A DNA stretch of 64,000 bases from Planctomycetota bacterium (GTDB taxonomy: Bacteria; Planctomycetota; UBA1135; GCA-002686595): positions 62,001 through 126,000 of the forward strand of contig JACKHS010000002.1 of NCBI GenBank assembly GCA_020638875.1. The letters are read 5' to 3'. Shown one piece after another: positions 17,230 through 25,720 of the stretch; positions within the stretch are counted from its first letter, which is position 1, and every line of letters starts with the position of its first letter. The position numbers and the translations under genes were made by a program. The notes beneath the pieces are model-generated. The model had not been told where the DNA came from and ran no database searches. It worked only from the letters and a program-made list of their open reading frames with translations.

Positions 17230-18745
17230 TCAGTCGGCGAGGGCGGCGAGCTGCTGCTCGAGCGCGCGCTCGAGCCACGCGAGCGACGTCGCGGCGCGGC
17301 GGCGCTCGAGGAGCTCGCGCAGCTCCGCGCGCCGCGCGGGGTCGTCGCCCGCGCCGGCCGCGAGCGAGCCAAGCGCGGTGACGAGCAGCGGCTGCGAGCT
17401 CTCGGTCTCGAGCACGCGCGCCCCCGCGTCGCGCAACGCCGTCCAGTCGCCGGCGCGCTGCAGCGCGCGCAGCGCCGTGACGCGGGCGAGCGGGTCGACC
17501 GACGGGTCGAGCGCGAGCTCCGCCACGTAGGCGACCGCCTGCGCGTCGACCGCGGGCGCACGCGCCTCGAGCTCCGCGCCGAGCGCGAGCAGCGCGCTCA
17601 TCAGCTCGCCGACCCCGTCGCGCTCGTTCGCGTAGCGCAGCGCCTCGAGGCGCGCCTGCAGCGCCACGGAGAGGCCTGGAGCGGCCGCGCCCGCGACCTC
17701 GTCGGTCAGCGCACGCAGCAGCGGGTCGTCGCTCGCGCCCAGGCGCGCGGCGGCGTCGAAGCACGCGTCGTTGCAGGGCGCGAGCGCGTGCACGAGGAAG
17801 CTCGCCGCGCGCAGCGCGTAGAGCCGCGACGGCGCGCGCTCGTCGGGCGCCGGCTCCGCGGCGCGCAGCACCTCGCCCTCGACCTCGGCGTCGAGCAGCG
17901 CGCGGTGGCCGCGCAGCAGGAAGAGCAGCTCGGCGCTCGCGAAGAGCTCGCGCGCGGCGGCCTCGTCCTGCACCTCCGCCAGCTCGTCGAGCCGCGCGGC
18001 CGCGTCGGTGAGCCAGGCGCCAAGGCGCGCGGAGACGTGCGGCGGCACGAGTCGCTCGAGCCGCAGCGGGAAGGTGCGCGGCCGCTCGTCGCCCGGCGTG
18101 CGCAGCGCGAGGAAGCGCCCGAGGTCGAGCGCCTCGGCGCAGTAGCTCTCCTCGCCCGCGAGCGCGGCCGCCAGCGCCGTCGCGCGCAGCAGCTCGCCCG
18201 AGCCGCCCACGCGCCGCAGCTCCGCATCGAGCAAGGCGTCGCGCATCGCCGCGGGTACGCCGCGGGCGAGCCCGACGAGCACGGCGCCGCGCACGAGCTC
18301 CGGGCGCGCGGCGTCGCGCACGACGCCCTCGACCACGCCCGCCGTCCACGCCGCGCGCTGCGCCTCGGGCTGCTCGCGCTCGAGCGCGCGCAACGCCTCC
18401 AGCGGTTCGAGCGCGCGGCGGTGGAAACTCTGCGGCGCGCGCGCCAGCGCTTCGAGGCGCGCCAGCAGCGCGGCGAGCGGGTCGACCGCATCGACGGGTT
18501 CGACCGCCTCGCCGGCGACCTCGGCCGCCGCCGCGGGATGCGCGCAGCGGCAGCGCGGCGCGCGCGGGCGCCGGCGCGCGCGGTGCCGCGGGCGACGACG
18601 CCGCGACGTCGTCCTGCCGGACGCGCTCCTGGCGCCGCGGCCGCGCGCGCTCGACGTCGCGCCGCGCGGCGAGGGCCAGGAGGACGAGCGCCAGCCCCGA
18701 AGCGAGGACGAGCAGGGTGCGCGAGCGAGGCGAGGCGGCGGGCAT
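17230..18745 (-). CDS. membrane-anchored helical protein, frameshifted
   Basis: One gene split over two frames. The start ATG at 18745, with GGGAG 6 bases before it, opens an N-terminal anchor (SRTLLVLASGLALVLLALAA) and a Pro/Ala-rich linker. That frame degenerates into Arg-rich shadow near 18540. From there the frame ending at 17230 reads as good coding sequence, starting EVAGEAVEPVDAVDPL and running for about 430 alpha-helical residues of HEAT/TPR-like character. A single indel in the GC run around 18535-18560 would restore a protein of about 505 residues. Whether the shift is real or an assembly error cannot be told here. No family is recognised; the position before a Cys-rich secreted protein suggests an envelope role. 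Confidence 0.55.
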
Positions 18746-18932
18746 GGCGGCTCCCGGGCGGAGGGACGTCGGGCGGGGCGCGACGCCGCGCCCGCGCGCT
18801 CCGCGCTCGCGGAGCCCCTCCCCGACCGGGCGGTCCGCGCGCCGTCACGCGCCGCCCGCCGAAAACCCGCGACGACCGCGCGCCCCGCGCGAGAGCCCGC
18901 TCCCGCGCGAGGCGCGCTCCCCCGTCAGCGCC

Positions 18933-20633
18933 TCAAGGCCGCACGTCGAAGGCGATCGCGTCGGTGAGCCCGATCCCGAAGGCGTCGCCCGGGTCGCGGT
19001 ACCAGTACTGCGCGTAGAGGCGCTCGCCCGCCGCGACGCCCGCGCTCGCGCAGTAGGCCGCGTCGAAGAGGAAGTCGAAGTGCCCCGTGCAGTCGACGGC
19101 GCCCGGCGTGCCGCCGGAGCTCTGCACCGGCGTGCGCACGATCGGCGCGTGCAGGCACAGGAACCCGCCCTGGAACGGCACGCCCGAGTCGAGCCGCGAC
19201 CAGATCAACATGCCGGGCTGACCGCCGACCACGTCCTGCGCGCCGAGGTGCAGGTCGCCGCCGAGCGCGAGGCTCGTGTCGCCGCTCCAGGTCGCCGTCG
19301 GCACGCAGCCGGCCGAGTTGAGCTTGCCGAGGCAGTAGGAGAAGGGCCGCGGCGCGCCGCCGAGGTACACGTAGGCGCGTCCCTGGCCGGCGGGCGCGTC
19401 GTTCGCGCCGACGACGAGCTCGCCGAAGCCGTCCTGGTTGAGGTCGCCGAGCCCGTGGACGGAGCGCCCCATGTGGTCGTTGACCGTCCCCGCGTACGTC
19501 GCGATCAACTGGCTGCCGTCGCCCGTGTAGACGTACGCGCGTCCGGCGTCGTTGCCGTAGGCGTCGTCGTTGGGCGCGCCGATCGCGAGGTCCGGCAGCC
19601 CGTCGCCGTCGAAGTCGCCGACGCCCGCCAGCGCGCCGCCGAAGCTCGCCGTCGCGGTGGCCCCCGTGAGCGTCTTCACGATCGACGTCGTCGCGCCGGA
19701 GTAGATGCGCACGAGGCCCGCCTGCGCGCCGATGCCGAGCAGGTCCGCGTAGGGCGCCGCGATCGCGTAGTCCTCCCAGCCGTCGCCGGTCGCGTCGCCG
19801 AGCCCGGCCACGCTCGCCCCGTACCAGCAGTTGTCCGTGGGGCCGGCGAACAGGCTCATCGTGTTGCCGAAGCCGTCCATCAAGCGCGCCTGCCCGCGGT
19901 CCACGCCCGTGAAGTCGACGCCGGGCTCGCCGACGATCAGGCGGCTCCAGGCCTGGCTGCCGCCGTTGCGCACCGTGTCGACGGAGAAGCCGCACTTGTC
20001 CCCCGCGTGCTCGCCGGTGCGCGAGAAGAGCAGGTTGAACGTCGCGCCGGACCAGACCGACAGGTAGCCGGCGTCGGCGAGCGAGCCCACGTCGCGGTAG
20101 GGCGTGCCCACCGCGAACTCCGCGACGCCGTCGCCGTCGATGTCGCCCAGGCCGCGCACGCAGTAGCCGAGCTGCGCGTTCTGCTCGTTGATGCCGAGGA
20201 TCAGCGGCGTGTAGGTGCCCGTGCCGCCGACCACGTAGACACGGCCGCTGTAGCTCGACCAGGCGCCCGCGTTGTCCCACCCGGGCGCGCCGACGATGAC
20301 CTCGCTCTTGCCGTCGCCGTCGAGGTCGCCGACGCCGTCCACGCACCACCCGAAGAGGTCGCCCGCGTCGTCCCCGTCGCGCGACCAGAGCAGCGCGCCG
20401 TCCAGGCCGGAGTAGACGTAGACGCGCCCCTTGGTGACGCCGTTCACCTTGTCGAACGGCGCCCCCACGACCACGTCGCCGACGCCGTCGCCGTTCACGT
20501 CGCCGGCGTCGGCCACGCTGCGGCCGAAGTCGGCGAGGTAGACGGCTTCTTGGCCGAGGGTGTAGAGCTGCTGCTGGGCCGCGGCCGGACTGGCGAGCGC
20601 CGCCAGGGCGGCGAGGAAGGTCGTGGGCTTCAT
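18933..20633 (-). CDS. secreted FG-GAP repeat protein
   Basis: A 566-residue exported protein with signal peptide (about residues 1-19, FLAALAALASPAAA). It has about seven FG-GAP/integrin-alpha-type repeats with calcium-binding loops DVNGDGVGD, DLDGDGKSE, DIDGDGVAE, DATGDGWED, DFDGDGLPD and DLNQDGFGE. After the propeller (about residue 420) comes a C-terminal domain with three or four cysteines (SYCLGKLNSAGC, FLCLH, DCTGHF, AYCASAG) that is typical of secreted proteins in this planctomycete lineage. A surface adhesion or structural role is likely. The start ATG at 20633 was chosen for the signal peptide. It is divergent from the mutase operon. Confidence 0.82.
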   Translation of the reverse strand: MKPTTFLAALAALASPAAAQQQLYTLGQEAVYLADFGRSVADAGDVNGDGVGDVVVGAPFDKVNGVTKGRVYVYSGLDGALLWSRDGDDAGDLFGWCVDGVGDLDGDGKSEVIVGAPGWDNAGAWSSYSGRVYVVGGTGTYTPLILGINEQNAQLGYCVRGLGDIDGDGVAEFAVGTPYRDVGSLADAGYLSVWSGATFNLLFSRTGEHAGDKCGFSVDTVRNGGSQAWSRLIVGEPGVDFTGVDRGQARLMDGFGNTMSLFAGPTDNCWYGASVAGLGDATGDGWEDYAIAAPYADLLGIGAQAGLVRIYSGATTSIVKTLTGATATASFGGALAGVGDFDGDGLPDLAIGAPNDDAYGNDAGRAYVYTGDGSQLIATYAGTVNDHMGRSVHGLGDLNQDGFGELVVGANDAPAGQGRAYVYLGGAPRPFSYCLGKLNSAGCVPTATWSGDTSLALGGDLHLGAQDVVGGQPGMLIWSRLDSGVPFQGGFLCLHAPIVRTPVQSSGGTPGAVDCTGHFDFLFDAAYCASAGVAAGERLYAQYWYRDPGDAFGIGLTDAIAFDVRP

Positions 20634-20823
20634 CGGGTCTCTCTCGTTCCGAGGGTGCAGCGCGCCGCGTGCGCGCCACCCCACGGCCGCGAGGCGCGCC
20701 GCGCGCCCGCCACGAAACCCGAGATTCCCGCCCGTTCCCCCGCGCGCGGCCGCGGCCCGGCGCGCGTCCGGCCCTCGCCCGATCTGGTACCCTGCCGCCC
20801 TCCCCGGCCGCAGAGGTGCCCCG

Positions 20824-22560
20824 ATGGCTGACGCGACGACTTCCTCCCCCACCTTCCCGGCCGTGAGCCTCGCGGACTGGCGCGACGAGCGCTGCGCGGA
20901 GCTCGGCGCCGAGGGCTACGAGCGCAAGCTCGTCTCGCGCACGCGCGAGGGCCTGCGCGTCGAGCCGCTCCACGACGACGCCCCCGGCCGTCACGCGGCG
21001 CTGCCGGGGCGCGCGACGCGCGGCTGGCGGGCGGAGGTCGACCTCGACGCGCGGGGCGGCGCGGCGGCGGCGCGGACCGAGCTCGCGCGCGACCTCGCGC
21101 ACGGCGTGAGCGGCGTGCGTGCCGCGCTCGCGTCCGCGGACGACCTCCCCGCGCTGCTGGAGGGCGTGGACCTCGCGACGTGCGCCGTGCACTTCCTGGG
21201 CGGCGACGCCGCGCGCGCAAGGCGCGGCGCTGCTGGCGCTGGGCGCGCGCGCGGCGTCGCGGCGGACGCGCTGCGCGGCGGGCTGGGTGCCGAGGGCGCC
21301 GAGGCCACGGCCGAGCTCGCGCGCTGGACGCGCGACGCCGCGCCGGGCCTGTTCGCGCGCGCGCGCCTCGGCCGCGGCGGAGGCCGAGCGCGGGGCGGGC
21401 GAGGCGCTGCAGCTCGCGCTCGTGCTGGCGCGCGGACACGAGCTGCTGCGCGCGTGGTGCGCCGGCGGCCTCGCGCTCGGCGACGCGACGCGCGCGCTGG
21501 AGCTCGAGCTCGCGCTCGGCACCGACGTCTTCGTCGAGCTCGCCAAGCTGCGCGCCCTGCGGCTCGCGCCTGGCGCGCCTCGTCGCGGCGCTCGGCGGCG
21601 ACGCGGCGGCGCAACGCGCGCGTCGTCTGCGCGCGCCGCGCGCCGCGGACGCGCTGCGACCCGTGGGTGAACTTGCTGCGCGGGACGACCATCGCCTTCG
21701 CGGCCGCGGCGGGCGGCGCCGACGCCGTGGTGCTGCTGCCCTACGACGCGTGTCTCGGCGCGAGCGACGCCGAGGCGCGGCGCCTGGCCGCGAACACGCA
21801 CGCGCTGCTCGCGCTCGAGTCGCGCCTCGGCTTCGTCGAGGACCCCGGCGCCGGCGCGGGCCTGGTCGAGGAGCTGACCGCGGCGCTCGCGCGGCGCGCG
21901 TGGGAGCTGTTCCAGGAGCTCGTCGCGCAGGGCGGCGTCGACGCGGCGCACGCGAGCGGCTGGCTCGACACGCGCATCGCCGAGAGCGCCGACCGCGACG
22001 CGCGCGACGTGCGCACACGCCGTCGCGGAATCGTGGGCGTGTCCGAGTACCCCGCGCTCGACGAGGCGCTGCCGACGCGGCCGCCGCTGCGCGAGGCCGC
22101 CGCGGACGCGCGCCTCGCCGCGCCGTTCGAGGCGTTGCGCGCGCGCAGCGACCGGCACCTCGCGGCGACCGGCGCGCGGCCGCGCGCGTTCCTCGCCAAC
22201 CTGGGCCCGGTGGCCGAGCACACCGCGCGCGCGACCTTCGCGCGCAACCTGCTCGCCGCGGGCGGCATCGAGGCGCCCGCGAACGACGGCTTCGCGAGCG
22301 TCGGCGACGCGGTCGCGGCCTTCGAAGCCTCGGGCGCGCGCCTGTGCGTGATCTGCTCGAGCGACGCGCGCTACGCCGAGGCCGTGCCGGAGCTGGCGCC
22401 CGAGCTCGCGCGCCGCGGCGCGCTGGTCGTCGTCGCCGGACGCGCGGGCGAGCGCGAGGACGCCTGGCGCGCGGCGGGCGTCGCGCACTTCGTCCACCTG
22501 GGCTGCGACGCGCTCGCGTCGCTCGCAGCGCTGCTCGACGCGGCGGAGGTGGCGGCGTGA
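20824..22560 (+). CDS. mutA: methylmalonyl-CoA mutase small subunit (locally frame-disrupted)
   Basis: The N-terminus (VSLADWRDERCAELGAEGYE region) and C-terminal half match the small, B12-free-type subunit of heterodimeric methylmalonyl-CoA mutase, which supports the catalytic chain converting methylmalonyl-CoA to succinyl-CoA. The annotated frame runs unbroken to 22560 (578 residues), but between about 21215 and 21620 the meaningful sequence moves through other frames: ALLALGARAAS, then AEATAELARWTRDAAPG, then LQLALVLARGHELLRAW, then LARLVAALGGDAAAQ, then back. That is five shifts with no net change. They fall in GC-dinucleotide runs, so local assembly error is likely; inactivation is the alternative. 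The GTGA overlap with the large subunit supports an operon. Confidence 0.75.
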   Translation: MADATTSSPTFPAVSLADWRDERCAELGAEGYERKLVSRTREGLRVEPLHDDAPGRHAALPGRATRGWRAEVDLDARGGAAAARTELARDLAHGVSGVRAALASADDLPALLEGVDLATCAVHFLGGDAARARRGAAGAGRARGVAADALRGGLGAEGAEATAELARWTRDAAPGLFARARLGRGGGRARGGRGAAARARAGARTRAAARVVRRRPRARRRDARAGARARARHRRLRRARQAARPAARAWRASSRRSAATRRRNARVVCARRAPRTRCDPWVNLLRGTTIAFAAAAGGADAVVLLPYDACLGASDAEARRLAANTHALLALESRLGFVEDPGAGAGLVEELTAALARRAWELFQELVAQGGVDAAHASGWLDTRIAESADRDARDVRTRRRGIVGVSEYPALDEALPTRPPLREAAADARLAAPFEALRARSDRHLAATGARPRAFLANLGPVAEHTARATFARNLLAAGGIEAPANDGFASVGDAVAAFEASGARLCVICSSDARYAEAVPELAPELARRGALVVVAGRAGEREDAWRAAGVAHFVHLGCDALASLAALLDAAEVAA

Positions 22561-24713
22561 GCGCGCTCCCCGACCTCGCGGGCGTCGCGTGGGACGCGCT
22601 GCCGCTCCCGGCGACGACGAGCGCGCCGCGCGCCACCGCGCTGCTGCCCGAGGGCGTCGAGGTCGCGAGCCGCTACGGCCCCGCGGACCTCGCCGGCGCG
22701 ACGCACCTCGGCACGCAACCCGGTCACGCGCCGTTCGTGCGCGGCCCCTACCCGACGATGTACGTCGAGCGGCCCTGGACGATCCGCCAGTACGCCGGCT
22801 TCTCGACGGCCGAGGAGTCCAACGCCTTCTACCGGCGCAACCTCGCCGCCGGTCAGCGCGGGCTCTCGATCGCCTTCGACCTCGCGACGCACCGCGGCTA
22901 CGACTCGGACAACCCGCGCGTCGTCGGCGACGTCGGCATGGCCGGCGTGGCGATCGACTCGATCCTCGACATGCGCGTGCTGTTCGCCGGCATCCCGCTC
23001 GACACGATGAGCGTGTCGATGACGATGAACGGCGCGGTGCTGCCGGTGCTCGCGCTCTACGTCCTCGCCGCCGAGGAGCAGGGCGTGCCGCCGGAGAAGC
23101 TCAGCGGGACCATCCAGAACGACATCCTGAAGGAGTTCATGGTCCGCAACACGTACATCTACCCGCCGGCGCCGTCGATGCGGATCATCGGCGACGTGTT
23201 CGAGTACACGTCGCGGCGCATGCCGCGCTTCAACAGCATCTCGATCTCCGGCTACCACATGCAGGAGGCGGGCGCGACGGCGGACATCGAGCTGGCCTAC
23301 ACGCTGGCCGACGGCCTCGAGTACCTGCGCGCGGGCGTGAAGGCCGGGCTGGACGTGGACGCGTTCGCGCCGCGGCTGTCGTTCTTCTGGGGCATCGGCA
23401 TGGACTACTTCGTCGAGGTGGCCAAGCTGCGCGCCGCGCGTCTGCTGTGGGCCGAGCTCGTCGCCGGCTTCGCGCCGAAGAACCCCAAGTCGCTCTCGCT
23501 GCGCACGCACTGCCAGACCTCGGGCTGGAGCCTCACGGCGCAGGACCCGATGAACAACGTCGCACGGACGTGCGTCGAGGCGATGGCCGCCGTGGGCGGG
23601 CAGACGCAATCCCTGCACACGAACAGCTTCGACGAGGCGCTCGCGCTGCCGACCGACTTCAGCGCGCGCATCGCGCGCAACACGCAGCTCTACCTGCAGC
23701 ACGAGGCCGGGCTGTGCCGCGCGATCGACCCGTGGGGCGGCAGCTACTACGTCGAGCGGCTGACGGCCGACCTCGCGGCGCGCGCCCGCGCACACATGGC
23801 GGAGGTCGAGGAGCTCGGCGGCATGGCGCGCGCCATCGAGACCGGGCTGCCCAAGCTGCGCATCGAGGAGGCCGCCGCGCGCGCCCAGGCGCGCATCGAC
23901 TCGGGCGAGCGCGCGATCGTGGGCCTGAACACCTACGCGCTCGCCGAGGAGCCGCCGGTCGCCACGCGCAAGGTCGACAACAGCGAGGTGCGCGCCGCGC
24001 AGGTGGCGCGCCTGCGCGAGCTGCGCGCCGGGCGCGACGAGGCCGAGCTCGAACGCCGCCTCGCCGACCTGACGCGCTGCGCCGGGGGCGGCGCGGGCAA
24101 CCTGCTCGACCTCGCCGTCGCCGCCGCGCGCGCGCGGGCCAGCGTGGGCGAGATCTCCGACGCCCTCGAGCGCGCCTGGGGCCGCCACGAGGCGGCGGTG
24201 CACTCGATCTCCGGCGTGTATAGTGCCGCCGTGGGCGACGACTGCGAGGAGCTGCGCGCGGTGCAGGCGGCGACGCGCGCCTTCGAGGCCGCGGAGGGCC
24301 GCCGGCCGCGCATCCTGATCGCGAAGATGGGCCAGGACGGCCACGACCGCGGCGCCAAGGTCATCGCCACCGCGTTCGCCGACATGGGCTTCGACGTCGA
24401 CGTCGGCCCGCTGTTCCAGACGCCGGAGGAGACCGCGCGGCAGGCCGTCGAGAACGACGTGCACATCGTCGGCGCGTCGTCGCTGGCCGCCGGACACCTG
24501 ACGCTCGTGCCGGCGCTGCGCGACGAGCTCGCGCGCCTCGGCCGCCCGGACATCCTGATCGTCGCGGGCGGCGTCATCCCGCCGCAGGACCACGACGCGG
24601 TGCGCGCGGGCGGCGCGAGCTACATCTTCGGCCCCGGCACGAAGCTCTACGCCGCTGCGGCCGAGCTGGTGGCCGGGCTCGCGGCGCGCCTCGGCCACGG
24701 GGAGCGCCGGTGA
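22557..24713 (+). CDS. mutB: methylmalonyl-CoA mutase large (catalytic) subunit
   Basis: A 718-residue adenosylcobalamin-dependent mutase that rearranges (R)-methylmalonyl-CoA to succinyl-CoA. The TIM-barrel domain shows the hallmark RPWTIRQYAGFSTAEESN (about 71-88), the CoA-binding and active-site stretch GLSIAFDLATHRGYDSDNP, and SLHTNSFDEALALP. The C-terminal B12 domain carries DGHDRG (DxHxxG, around residue 595), whose histidine is the lower cobalt ligand, plus GASSLAAGH and GGVIPPQD. Length matches other MutB proteins. It starts at a GTG overlapping the mutA stop and its own stop overlaps meaB, so the three are translationally coupled. Role: propionyl-CoA/odd-chain and branched-chain catabolism, or the reverse route to propionate. 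Confidence 0.96.
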   Translation: MSALPDLAGVAWDALPLPATTSAPRATALLPEGVEVASRYGPADLAGATHLGTQPGHAPFVRGPYPTMYVERPWTIRQYAGFSTAEESNAFYRRNLAAGQRGLSIAFDLATHRGYDSDNPRVVGDVGMAGVAIDSILDMRVLFAGIPLDTMSVSMTMNGAVLPVLALYVLAAEEQGVPPEKLSGTIQNDILKEFMVRNTYIYPPAPSMRIIGDVFEYTSRRMPRFNSISISGYHMQEAGATADIELAYTLADGLEYLRAGVKAGLDVDAFAPRLSFFWGIGMDYFVEVAKLRAARLLWAELVAGFAPKNPKSLSLRTHCQTSGWSLTAQDPMNNVARTCVEAMAAVGGQTQSLHTNSFDEALALPTDFSARIARNTQLYLQHEAGLCRAIDPWGGSYYVERLTADLAARARAHMAEVEELGGMARAIETGLPKLRIEEAAARAQARIDSGERAIVGLNTYALAEEPPVATRKVDNSEVRAAQVARLRELRAGRDEAELERRLADLTRCAGGGAGNLLDLAVAAARARASVGEISDALERAWGRHEAAVHSISGVYSAAVGDDCEELRAVQAATRAFEAAEGRRPRILIAKMGQDGHDRGAKVIATAFADMGFDVDVGPLFQTPEETARQAVENDVHIVGASSLAAGHLTLVPALRDELARLGRPDILIVAGGVIPPQDHDAVRAGGASYIFGPGTKLYAAAAELVAGLAARLGHGERR

Positions 24714-25687
24714 GCGCGCCCGGGGTCGACGAGCTCGCGCGCGGCGTCCTCGCCGGCGACCGCACCGCGCTCGGGCGCGCGATCACGCTGGTCGAGAGCG
24801 CGGCCGAGGACAAGCGCGCGCAGGCGCTCGACCTCCTGCGCGCGCTGCCCGCGCCGCGCGAGTCCACGCTGCGCGTCGGCATCACCGGCGTGCCCGGCGT
24901 CGGCAAGAGCACGTTCATCGACGCGCTCGGCATGTACCTCGTCGAGCGCGGCAAGCGCGTGTGCGTGCTGGCCGTCGACCCGACCAGCGCGCGCACCGGC
25001 GGCTCGATCCTCGGCGACAAGACGCGCATGGCGCGGCTCGCGCGCGACGAGCGCGCCTTCATCCGCCCCTCCCCCTCCTCCGGCACGCTCGGCGGCGTCG
25101 CGCGCAAGACGCACGAGACGATCCAGCTCTGCGAGGCGGCCGGCTTCGACACCGTGCTCGTCGAGACGGTCGGCGTCGGCCAGAGCGAGACGGTGGTCGA
25201 GGGCATGGTCGACGTCTTCCTCGTGCTGATGCTCGCCGGCGCGGGCGACGAGCTGCAGGGCATCAAGCGCGGCATCCTCGAGCTGGCCGACCTCATCGCG
25301 ATCAACAAGGCCGACGGCGCGAACGTCGACGCGGCCGCCGCGGCGCGGCTGGAGTACGAGGGCGCGCTGCGCCTCTTGCGCCCCAAGAGCCCGAGCTGGA
25401 CACCGCGCGCGGTGTGCGTCAGCGCGCTGCGCGGCACGGGCCTCGCGGAGCTGTGGGCGCTCGTGGAGGAGCACCACGCCGCGCTCGGCGCGAGCGGCGA
25501 GCTCGCGGCGCGGCGCAGCGAACAGCTCGGCCGCTGGATGTGGGAGCTCGTCGAGCAGGCGCTGCTGCGGCGCCTGCGCGAGCACGCCGGCGTGCGCGCG
25601 CTGGCCGAGCGTCTGGAGCGCGACGTGCGCGCGGGCGCCGTGCCGCCCGAGGTCGCGGCGGCGGAGCTCCTGGCCGCCTTCCGCTGA
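24710..25687 (+). CDS. meaB: MeaB-type GTPase, methylmalonyl-CoA mutase chaperone
   Basis: A 325-residue G3E-family P-loop GTPase that loads and protects the B12 cofactor of methylmalonyl-CoA mutase. Walker A is GVPGVGKS (60-67), the magnesium/switch region includes DPTSARTGGSILGDKTRM (about 90-107) and ETVGVGQSE (about 153-161), and the base-specificity motif is NKAD (about 198-201). The C-terminal helical dimerisation region is present. It starts at GTG 24710, overlapping the mutB stop by GTGA, the classic operon position for meaB (also called argK or ygfD). Cytoplasmic. Confidence 0.94.
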   Translation: MSAPGVDELARGVLAGDRTALGRAITLVESAAEDKRAQALDLLRALPAPRESTLRVGITGVPGVGKSTFIDALGMYLVERGKRVCVLAVDPTSARTGGSILGDKTRMARLARDERAFIRPSPSSGTLGGVARKTHETIQLCEAAGFDTVLVETVGVGQSETVVEGMVDVFLVLMLAGAGDELQGIKRGILELADLIAINKADGANVDAAAAARLEYEGALRLLRPKSPSWTPRAVCVSALRGTGLAELWALVEEHHAALGASGELAARRSEQLGRWMWELVEQALLRRLREHAGVRALAERLERDVRAGAVPPEVAAAELLAAFR

Positions 25688-25720
25688 GCGTCCTTCCCGC
25701 CGACGCGCCGCCTCGTCACG

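Noticed and set aside
21215..21620. Programmed frameshifting in mutA
   Set aside because: Five shifts in both directions within 400 bases without slippery sites do not fit any known programmed event; errors in GC runs or decay are simpler.
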